Positions 56,168 to 64,000 of a stretch of 64,000 nt of DNA are shown in pieces. The notes beneath the pieces are model-generated. The model did no database searches. It was not told the origin of the DNA and saw nothing but the letters and a program-made list of their open reading frames with translations. Positions within the stretch are counted from its first letter, which is position 1, and each line of letters begins with the position of its first letter. The stretch is from Scatophagus argus (lineage: Eukaryota; Chordata; Actinopteri; Scatophagidae). Both the position numbers and the translations under genes were made by a program. The DNA lies in NCBI RefSeq assembly GCF_020382885.2, contig NC_058500.1:25829233-25893232 (forward strand), given 5' to 3'.

Positions 56168-59115
56168 CTTATCATCAGACCTATTACTGTTGCAGAGGAA
56201 ATGCGCAATACAGGCTGCTCTAGACACCTTACTAACCCAGTAGGCTAGGAGTGCTCTCCTCTTTTCAAAGCAAAGGCTATATGAGTATGGGGATAAGTAT
56301 GTTGATACAATAGTAGTATGGGATAAATAGACAAGACAAGACAACTTTATTTGTATAGCCCATTTTTACAAGCAGTTTGTCTCAAAGGGCTTAACATAAC
56401 ATCAGCAACATCCTCTGCCCTTCGACCCTCACATCGACTAAGGAAAAACTCCCAGAAAAACCTTTAACAGGAAAAAATGGGAGAAACCTCAGGGTGAGCA
56501 ACAGAGGAGGGATCCCTCACCCAGGACGGGCAGACGTGCAATGGATGTTGTACAGGCAGGAAAGCAGTTAACAACATGAAAATGACATTTCTAAAAAGAC
56601 AAGTAAAACAAAATCTCAACTGTTTAGTTTCACTTTTGATACCACCTCAATATGATTTTAACATTTCACAAGTTATAGGAAATTAGAATAATGAAATTAC
56701 AATGAACTGCTGTATCATTCATGTATTTTTTATGTGCTTTTGAAAATCACTATCCTATCAATTCTATTCAGTTCAATTTCAATTTTTTCAAATACTTCCC
56801 ATTTGACCAAAATTTAAAGGGACCTTCAAGTGATTCCCTCAATTTTAGATGATAATGGCACCCGCCACTTTGATAACAAAAACATTAATAACACTTTCAG
56901 GCAATTTTATGCTAGGTTGTATGAATCAGATCAACCAAAGGGAGTCTCAGATAGGATGCAATCCTTTATAGAGAGACTAACCCTCCCAACCATCTCTGAT
57001 TCCCAAAAATGTGAATTAAATGATCCCATCTCCAGGGAGGAGGCTTTGTTAGCACTTAAAGACCCACAGTCAGGCAAAGCACCAGGGCCTGATGGCCTGA
57101 GCAGTGAATTTTATCGAGAATTTCAAGATGCGCTTATAGACCCCTTCTTAGAAATGTTGGAACATTCTTTCATCACTGGTAGCCTCCTCCATTCATTAAC
57201 ACAAGCTGATACCAGCTTAATTTTGAAAAAAGGAAAGTCCCCTGAGGACTGCGCAGGATACAGGCCTATTGCTCTTCTGAATCAGGATATTAAAATACTA
57301 TCAAAAATACTGGCATCATGAGAGAAGATCAGACAGGCTTTATTAAAGGTAGAAATTCTAGTTACAATGTTAGGAGGCTTCTGCATATTATCAATATTTG
57401 TCAGACACGGGAAACTGACAGTATGGTCATTAAATTGGATGCACAAAAGGCATTTGACCGTGTTGAATGGTCATACCTGTTTAATGTCTTAAGTAAATCT
57501 GTCTTAAGTAAAGTAATCTGGGAGACAATTTTATTAGATGGGTCAAATTACTATATAAGAATCCCATGGCTGCAGTCATCACCAATGGCTATAGATCTGA
57601 CAACGTCTCACTTCATCGCTTAACACATCAGGGCTGCCCTCTTAGCCCTGCTTTTTTTGCCCTTGCAATAGAACCTCTTGCTGAGGCCATAAGTCAAGAC
57701 TCTGGCATAGAAGTGGGTGGGATCCAACATTAAATTTCCCTTTACGCTGACAATGTATTGCTTTATGTGTTGGAGCCTGAAACTTCTGTTCCACGTCTTG
57801 TTGGGGTAATCACTTGGATGTGGCTTGGATGTTTTTCGGGATACAAAATCAATTTCTCAAAATCTTTAGCTATGCCAGTGGGAAGCCTTAGGGATAGAAC
57901 AGACACACTACCTTCATTCCCATTTAAATGGTCCATAACAGATTTTGTCTATGTGAGCATTCACATCACACCTTTGTTTCATGAAATGTTTAATGCTAAT
58001 TTTAATTCCCTTCTAGACTTCATAAAGAAGGACCTGAACTGATGGGCTCCACTTCTCTTGTCATTGATTGGTAGAGTTTCTATCATTAAAATGAATATTT
58101 TGCCAAGACTATTATGCCCACTACAGATGGTCCCACTACTCCTGTCAGGCAAGATACTGAAGCTGCTTAATGGCTGACTGAGTGACTTCATTTGGAACAA
58201 GAGAAAGCCCAGACTAAGTAGTAAAACTACAACTTCCTAGTTCGAAGGGTGGTGTAGATCTTCCTAACACCAGATGGTATCAGCTGGCATCCCACTTAAG
58301 ATTTATAACAGAATGGTTCAAGGAGTTCCTACTTCTGATTTGTTGAGTTTAAAAAAGTCACAGACCTCAGGCTCCCTGTTTGGCCTTTTGACCTTCAAGG
58401 ACTTAAAGTCAGCCAGGAGCCATCTGTAATACTTTAAAAGCATGGTTTATTATACAAAAGCTTGAAGGGCGGTCTGGACTAACATCTCCATTGGTTCCAA
58501 ATCAAGGAAATCCTAACTTCTTACCAGGCATGGTGGATGGTGGGTATAGCACTTGGACATCTCAAGAGATAAAGAGGATGCATGATTTATTTCCATGCAT
58601 CCATTCTATCATTTGCACAACTTCAAGAAAAGTATAATCTCCCCAAGCACCAACATATTTGGTGTTGTGTTGCACATGGACCCTCTCTCTTTAATCCTGG
58701 GTTACCCCAGTCAAGATACTATTGTGGATGCTAACTCTGCCAGATTGTATAATATCCTCACATATGCAGAAAAGAAGAACATCTTTTGTCTTGGATAACT
58801 AATAAACTCCCCACTAAATCAAACTGGCATAAGATAATTATGGAATGTTTTCCCCTTGAGTACCTGTCCTGTCTGCTTCGCTCAATTTATGAACATTTGG
58901 ACTCCATATCTTCACTTTTCCAACTCTACAGTGGCTTTAGTGGTCTCGCGTGTTGTCCTTGGCTAGCCCTCAGCTCTTAATTTGTGTCATGCTTCATTGC
59001 ACTGATCGGGTACATGTGAGATGTAAATGTATATTGTCTTTCTAGACCAATGTTGTACTGAGTGTTGTTGTTGTCTTATTGTTGTTAATATATAAAAATT
59101 TCACATTTGAGAAAA
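56168..59115 (+). pseudogene. Fish L1 LINE, right part (ORF2 reverse transcriptase)
   Basis: ORF2 resumes after the gypsy element (LSSDLLLLQRKCAIQAALDT, 56165-56250), is interrupted by an L2 tail (56331-56760), and continues at 56800. The frame at 56830-57321 holds SREEALLALKDPQSGKAPGP. The frame at 57318-57623 holds REDQTGFIKGRN and KLDAQKAFDRVEW. Then HQGCPLSPAFFALAIEPLA and, after a stop, LYADNVLLYVLEPE follow, so the YADD catalytic box reads YADN. Frameshifts and stops continue to about 58980, and an A-rich end lies near 59115. It is inactive. Confidence 0.85.
56331..56760 (-). mobile_element. L2-like LINE 3' tail inserted in L1
   Basis: This is the reverse complement of 6171-6593 with a few differences (ACAAGACAACTTTATTTGTA tail, CCAGGACGGGCAGACGTGCA core, ATCACTATCCTATCA end). 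It interrupts L1 ORF2. Confidence 0.85.
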
Positions 59116-59241
59116 AAAAATAGAAAATAGTCTCTGATACAAGAGGCATTTATATTTCCATTTCCAAGAACTCAGTCTTGGGTTTAAATATTTCACTCTG
59201 GGAAAACAGAATAGATCTTCCGTCTGTATCTATTGACTGTA
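59116..59241. other. Spacer between L1 end and Tc1
   Basis: Short non-coding stretch ending in the TA target of the Tc1 insertion (59240-59241). Confidence 0.5.
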
Positions 59242-59453
59242 CAGTGGTATGAAAAAGTTTGGGCACCCCTGATCATTTTCAGGATTTTCCTTTATAAATC
59301 ATTGGTTGTTCGGATCAGCAATTTCAGTTAAATATATCATATAGCAGACAAACACAGTGATATTTCAGAAGTGAAATGAAGTTTATAGGATTAACAGAAA
59401 GTGTGCAACAATTACTTAAACAACATTAGGCAGGTGCATAAATTTGGGCACCC
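59242..59453 (+). repeat. Left 212-bp terminal inverted repeat
   Basis: It starts CAGTGGTATGAAAAAGTTTG. The outer TTTGGGCACCC lies at about 59257-59268 and the inner one at about 59443-59453. These direct repeats are likely transposase binding sites. Confidence 0.93.
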
Positions 59454-59630
59454 TTGTTGTTTTATTGATTTGAGTACCTTTAGCACTAATTATTGGAACA
59501 CAAAGTTTGTTTGGTAAGCTCATTGACCCTTGACCTACATACACAGGTGAATCCGATCATGAGAAAGGGTATTTCAGGTGGCCAGTAGCAAGTTGTTCTC
59601 CCTTTTGCATCTTCTCTGAGGAGTGGCAAC

Positions 59631-60653
59631 ATGGGAGCCTCAAAACAACGCTCAAATGACCTGAAAACAAAGATTGTCCAACATCATGGTTTAGGGGAAG
59701 GATACAAAAAGCTGGCTCAGAGATTTAAGCTGTCAGTTTCCACTGTGAGGAACATAGTGAGGAAATGGAAGACCACAGGCACAGTCCTAGTTAAGGTCCG
59801 AAGTGGCAGGCCAAGAAAAATCTCTGATAAGCAGAGGCGAGGAATGGTGAGAACGGTCAAACTCAACCCACAGACCAGCTCCAAAGACCTACAACATGAT
59901 CTTGCTGCAGATGGTGTCACTGTGCATCGTTCAACTATTCAGCGCACTTTGCACAAGGAGATGCTGTATGGGAGAGTAATGCGGCGGAAGCCTTTTCTAC
60001 GCACATGCCACAAACAGAGTCGCTTGAGGTATGCTAAAGCACATTTGGACAAGCCAGCTTCCTTTTGGAATAAGGTGCTGTGGACTGATGAATGTGAAAT
60101 TGAGTTATTTGGACATAACAAGGGGCGGTATGCATGGCGGAAGAAGAACACAGCATTCCAAGACAAACACTTGCTACCCACAGTAAAATTTGGTGGTGGT
60201 TCCATCATGCTGTGGGGCTGTGTGGCCAGTGCAGGTACTGGCAATCTTGTAAAAGTTGAAGGTCGCATGGATTCCAGTCAGTATCAGCAGATTCTTGCCA
60301 ACAATGTTCAAGAATCAGTGACAAAGTTGAAGTTGCGCCGGGGCTGGATACTTCAACAAGACCACGACCCCAAACACTGCTCAAACTCTACAAAGGCATT
60401 CATGCAGAGGAACAACTACAACGTTCTGGAATGGCCATCTCAGTCCCCAGACCTGAACATTATTGAAAATCTGTGGTGTGATTTAAAGCGGGCTGTCCAT
60501 GCTCGGAAACCATCAAACCTGACTGAACTGGAGATTTTTTGTAAAGAAGAATGGTCAAAAATACCTTCAACCAGACTCCAGACCCTCATTGGAAGCTATA
60601 GGAAGCGTTTAGAGGCTGTTATTTCTGCAAAAGGAGGATCTACGAAATATTGA
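59631..60653 (+). CDS. Tc1-like DD34E transposase
   Basis: This 340-residue protein catalyses cut-and-paste transposition at TA sites. Residues 1-110 form the paired-like DNA-binding region with two helix-turn-helix units (KLAQRFKLSVSTVRNIVRKW at 27-46; STIQRTL near 101-107) separated by an AT-hook-like GRPR at 59-62. The catalytic domain carries Asp153 (LWTDECE), Asp244 (QQDHDPKH) and Glu279 (SPDLNIIENLW), with exactly 34 residues between the last two, the same numbering as Sleeping Beauty. A GGGS glycine box lies at 188-191. The Met start at 59631 follows AGTGGCAAC and the length is normal for the family. No stop or frameshift is visible. Whether it is active cannot be told from sequence alone. 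Confidence 0.95.
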   Translation: MGASKQRSNDLKTKIVQHHGLGEGYKKLAQRFKLSVSTVRNIVRKWKTTGTVLVKVRSGRPRKISDKQRRGMVRTVKLNPQTSSKDLQHDLAADGVTVHRSTIQRTLHKEMLYGRVMRRKPFLRTCHKQSRLRYAKAHLDKPASFWNKVLWTDECEIELFGHNKGRYAWRKKNTAFQDKHLLPTVKFGGGSIMLWGCVASAGTGNLVKVEGRMDSSQYQQILANNVQESVTKLKLRRGWILQQDHDPKHCSNSTKAFMQRNNYNVLEWPSQSPDLNIIENLWCDLKRAVHARKPSNLTELEIFCKEEWSKIPSTRLQTLIGSYRKRLEAVISAKGGSTKY

Positions 60654-60669
60654 TGTCATTTTTCTGTTG

Positions 60670-60881
60670 GGGTGCCCAAATTTATGCACCTGCCTAATGT
60701 TGTTTAAGTAATTGTTGCACACTTTCTATTAATCCTATAAACTTCATTTCACTTCTGAAATATCACTGTGTTTGTCTGCTATATGATATATTTAACTGAA
60801 ATTGCTGATCCGAACAACCAGTGATTTATAAAGGAAAAGCCTGAAAATGATCAGGGGTGCCCAAACTTTTTCATACCACTG
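60670..60881 (-). repeat. Right 212-bp terminal inverted repeat
   Basis: This is the reverse complement of 59242-59453 except for about three substitutions. It ends CATACCACTG before the TA duplication. Confidence 0.93.
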
Positions 60882-60883
60882 TA

Positions 60884-61685
60884 TATCAAAGAGCTGTATG
60901 TGGAAACTACTTAATGTGCAAAAGATCAGCTTTATGTTAAAAGGTCAATTTGATAATAAGAATCATAATAATAGTAATAATTATAATACAATATGATAAA
61001 AAAATTCTGATAAAGGATGATAATGAACTCAGATAAAGATAATGATCAGCTAATTAAAAAATTCTCCAAAGCAACAAAACAATACCAAAAAATGTCCCAG
61101 TGTTTATTTCTACATATGCCTCCAAGATATAGTTTTCACACAGATGCAAAGAGCTGTTGACAAAGTCATTAAAATCTCTTTAGTGCCCCCCTTCTCCCTT
61201 TGCTGACCTCCCACTGTGTCATGACAGATATCAATAGCTTTACCTCAGGCTGCCAGACCCCCACTGTCACTAATGCCCTGGTAACAACAAACAGTAACCC
61301 AGTGTCTATATGAATAATCAGGTTGCTTTCACTCACAATCTGCATTTTTAATCTAGACAGCTACAAAGTTTCCATTAGCAGAGATGATGGTCAGGCATCT
61401 AGACTTGTTTCCTCTACTTGACTATTTGAGCGTGGTTCAGTGGAGTCAGAGGACACAAAAGGGTTGTAAGAAGCAGTGGTTATTTCTAAGCTCTAAGATT
61501 ATTTTACTTAAAGAGGATGTGACTGGTATCACCATACACTATATATTCCAAAATATCTCTATTGTGATGGGTCAAAATGTGTAAAAACGCATAGAGCTGA
61601 AGTACTGTCATTTTCACATTTTTAATTTTATAATTTTATTATTTTTATAAGGTTTCTATTTTACAATACTTAATTTTACTTACCT
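60884..61685. other. Intergenic, nothing identified
   Basis: AT-rich; no gene or clear repeat. Confidence 0.5.
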
Positions 61686-61790
61686 CTTTTTTGGCAGCAG
61701 GGACAAAAAGAATTTCACTGCACATTGTACCATGTATGATTGTGTGTGTGACAAATAAAACGTATCTTGTATCTTGTATCTTGTACTGAT
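61686..61790 (+). mobile_element. LINE 3' tail fragment
   Basis: AAGAATTTCACTGCACATTG, TACCATGTATGATTGTGTGT and ACAAATAAAACGTATCTTGT with TATCTTG repeats form a LINE 3' end, also present reversed at 24762. Confidence 0.6.
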
Positions 61791-61877
61791 CTGTATGACT
61801 TGTACTGCCATGGAGGAAGACAACACAAAAAAATCTTTGCTGAACACTCAGTGCAGTATAGTATTGAACTATATTTT

Positions 61878-62240
61878 GATGGACTATAACCAATCAGCTA
61901 CAACATTAAAACTCTGGGCCTATTTTGTGGTCACCGGCATCAGAATGTTGGATCCTTTGGATACTGTACATTGAGGGTAGGGCCTCCAGGTGGGAGAGTG
62001 GATTTGACTTATTCCTGTGCAAACCACAGATTGTCATTCAGGTTGGGATCTGGGGAGTCGGTAGGCTGTTGTTGTGGTCCTTGACATACATTGTACATTG
62101 TCCAGCTGGGGGGGGGCTGCGGTTGAAGAGGTGGGAGTGGGGGGTGGGGGGTTGTATTTGGTCTGCAATATTTAGGTGGATGATGCGTGCCAAAGAACAT
62201 CAACATGATTGGCAGAAACCAAAATTTCTTGGTATGCTGA
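61878..62240 (+). mobile_element. Tc1-like derivative fragment
   Basis: It begins ACCAATCAGCTACAACATTA, a diverged copy of the end seen at 12793, and contains GGCATCAGAATGTTGGATCC and ATTTAGGTGGATGATGCGTG, scraps of the same Tc1-like transposase family on its reverse strand. There is no open frame. Confidence 0.5.
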
Positions 62241-62303
62241 AGAATCAGGTCAGAGCTATGAGGAGATCTTGAGGCAGAGATGATATACTTCAAATGATTT
62301 TAT

Positions 62304-62588
62304 TTAATTTCCTCCAGCACCAGGTTTACAAACAGATGGCTGATCCCCAACATTCCACCCAGCCCAAAAGGGGCTGACTATGGGGGGGTTTGGACAGTTT
62401 TGGCAATTGCGTCCAGGTTGCTCATATCTCCAACACACTGACAATGGACACCGCAAAGAGGGACAATCTCTGCATGATTCTGCAGGTGGTCCCCTCATTT
62501 GGACATACAGATTAATGACTGGAGGTGCTTGAGCAGGAGGAGCAGGTGATAGTGTGATAGGAACTGGCCCACATGAGTTACCATTCAT
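62304..62588 (-). CDS. Hypothetical Pro/Cys-rich small protein
   Basis: A 94-residue frame with a true ATG start is rich in Pro and Cys. The cysteines include CRDC, the run RCPLSVC, and CQNC, a possible small metal-binding or disulfide-rich fold. The stop TAA overlaps an AATAAA motif (62300-62306). I recognise no family, see no signal peptide, and see no splice partner. It may be chance or a repeat remnant. Confidence 0.25.
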   Translation of the reverse strand: MNGNSCGPVPITLSPAPPAQAPPVINLYVQMRGPPAESCRDCPSLRCPLSVCWRYEQPGRNCQNCPNPPIVSPFWAGWNVGDQPSVCKPGAGGN

Positions 62589-62788
62589 GGGGCTTGTACT
62601 TTTCGTTTTTATTTATCCTCCAAGTTGTCACTGAGTAAATTTACTCTGAATGCCTCTCACTTGCTCTCTCAACCTTATGCTAATACTTCTATACTTCTAT
62701 AGCAGGTATCACATGGTCACAGAATTCTCTGTGAGGTTTTGATGTCAGACCCACAGTATCCTCCGGTCTGTTCTTTACTGCAGCCACA

Positions 62789-62821
62789 ATGGCCCCAAAC
62801 ACTGATGTTCTGCACAGTGTG
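62789..62821 (+). CDS. Candidate first coding exon of an unnamed plus-strand gene
   Basis: CCACAATGGCC is a fair Kozak context. Eleven codons (MAPNTDVLHSV) run straight into a strong donor (GTG|GTAAGT). The downstream exon was not found inside the window. It could equally be chance. Confidence 0.3.
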
Positions 62822-63153
62822 GTAAGTAGAGGACTACTTTCATCTTCCTGCTTAGTCTCTTGTTTCCACCTTTTCAGTTTGTGGTGGTGGTGATGCTGCT
62901 AGATTCTTGGCCTCAGAGAGGCTCACCCTTTAATGCACTCAAAAAACTGATCTCTTTAATGTGGCACATTTAATTGATGTTCTGTTTATTAGAACAAATC
63001 AATTTTAAACTTACATATGTACATTTAGTTGAGGTACCATAATAGTTTCACCTTGACATTCATGAATGCAAAACAAATGCGTTTCATTTGAATTGCGACC
63101 ACCCTCTGCGCATGTGCGAGTAAAGGTGCCCTCAGCCTCTGTTCATCCCTCTC

Positions 63154-63223
63154 ATGCAGCTTCTGGCAGCACTACAGTGGGATACTGTACGCGAGGCACA
63201 GATTACTCCTACAATCCTCCTTG
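63154..63223 (+). CDS. Candidate 5' exon of a flanking plus-strand gene
   Basis: A locally GC-richer stretch with TGCGCATGTGCG (an NRF1-like palindrome, about 63107-63118) is followed by an open frame from ATG at 63154 (MQLLAALQWDTVREAQITPT...) to a good donor CTTG|GTGAGT at 63223. This looks like a promoter plus first exon. Coding status and gene identity are unknown, because the rest would lie right of the window. Confidence 0.35.
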
Positions 63224-64000
63224 GTGAGTACTTGACATTTATAATAATTTAAAAAGCTTGCCGTGAAAACGCTGTTAAGCAAGGTCAATTTTTCCGTCAG
63301 TGAAGTCGGACATTGCATGCTAGCTAGCTAAGCTACAGGAGGGGGAGTAAAGTTCGAGTAAGCTTCTGTGGTTACTTTGACTAGTGTTATAACAAAGGGT
63401 TAATTGGAAATGTACATAGATATGACTTATGAGATCTTGCAACTAGAGAATCTGTTTTAACTGACACCCCTCTTCTCTCCACCGTTCACGCGTGCTCACC
63501 CAACGGACACACATTCACTCAATTACAGTGGCGTTAACACTGTTGACTTTTCAAGTTCGACTTTAGAGATCCTTTTGCGACTTATAAAAACCAATTACTA
63601 TGTGTAAACGTGTCGAAAATCACCATTTTGAACCCAAAATGCATCATTCCTGGGATCAAACTAGTCTAGTCTTCTGTTAGCCGAAAAAGTTTTATATCTT
63701 AGCTGCCTGGTAGACCTACAAGCACGCAAGCAAGTGATAACACCAGAGACAAGTTTTATGACCAAAGAGTGCTGCATGGAGCTGGGTTGTTGATTAAATA
63801 TATGAACTGAGATCTGACTGAGTAGATGACGTCATTCTACATATTAATTACCCACGTGCCTCTGTCTGTTAGAGAAAGAATGAGGGGATTCAGATCAAGG
63901 AGTCTCCCTCTCTCTCTCGCTTCCATTAAAACATAGAAAAACCTGTGTCGATTTGACTTGTTGATAAACATCATCAACAAATTCCCCCAACCCCCATTCA
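63224..64000. other. Candidate intron or intergenic, nothing identified
   Basis: No gene is visible. A GCTAGCTAGCTA stretch lies near 63320 and a (CT)n tract near 63907-63918. Confidence 0.45.

Larger units (their letters stand above)
59242..60881 (+). mobile_element. Full-length Tc1-like transposon, apparently intact
   Basis: The 1640-bp element is flanked by TA on each side (59240-59241 and 60882-60883). Terminal inverted repeats of 212 bp (59242-59453 and 60670-60881) differ at about three positions. Each repeat carries TTTGGGCACCC twice, near its outer and inner ends, an IR/DR arrangement like that of Sleeping Beauty. One transposase frame fills the middle. Cut-and-paste mobility is plausible for this copy. 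Confidence 0.95.

Noticed and set aside
59717..60268. Minus-strand frames inside the Tc1 element
   Set aside because: Antisense shadows of the intact transposase frame.

Overview
The window is nuclear DNA from a ray-finned fish, almost certainly a teleost. It holds three natriuretic-peptide genes in tandem on the minus strand, in a background dominated by typical fish repeats: tRNA-derived SINEs, Rex/CR1-like and L2-like LINEs, fish L1, Tc1-like and hAT transposons, and a Ty3/gypsy element. Genes have introns, so most short open frames here are chance or belong to repeats.

Genes. nppa (atrial natriuretic peptide, 10903-12224), nppb (B-type, 17612-18771) and a CNP3-type nppc paralogue (27843-28504) all run leftwards and share one plan: a first exon with the signal peptide, a second exon with the propeptide and the 17-residue Cys ring, and a very small or non-coding third exon. 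I rebuilt exons by eye from splice signals: nppa 37+105+1 codons, nppb 38+95+3, cnp3 28+102. Each has a TATA box. The nppa and nppb upstream regions carry clustered cardiac-type motifs (NKX2-5-like, GATA, T-box half-site, M-CAT). No fourth paralogue (VNP) is visible. These peptides act as secreted hormones on guanylyl-cyclase receptors in salt, volume and vascular control. At the right edge (62.8-63.3 kb) two short candidate plus-strand exons with good splice donors may belong to a flanking gene that I cannot name.

Layout. 1-10.6 kb: gene-poor, with SINE, hAT and L2 fragments. 10.6-28.6 kb: the peptide cluster, its intergenic spaces filled by a Tc1 derivative carrying a LINE, more LINE and SINE copies, solo LTRs and a LINE endonuclease/RT remnant. 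28.9-45 kb: transposon fossils and long stretches without genes. 45-59.1 kb: a nest in which an L1 is split by an 8.65 kb Ty3/gypsy element (47522-56167) and by an L2 tail, next to a Tc1 fossil that itself holds a SINE with clear target-site duplications. 59242-60881: a full-length Tc1-like transposon with an open 340-residue DD34E transposase and 212-bp terminal repeats, the only mobile element here that looks possibly functional.

Most notable oddities. The two gypsy LTRs are the same length, but all 12 differences I found lie in one third of their length. A copy of the primer-binding site sits outside the 3' LTR at the insertion junction. A hAT fragment is fused in frame to a LINE C-terminus. 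nppa ends in a one-residue third exon that supplies a glycine suited to C-terminal amidation. All coordinates, splice calls and comparisons come from reading the sequence; no database search was run.
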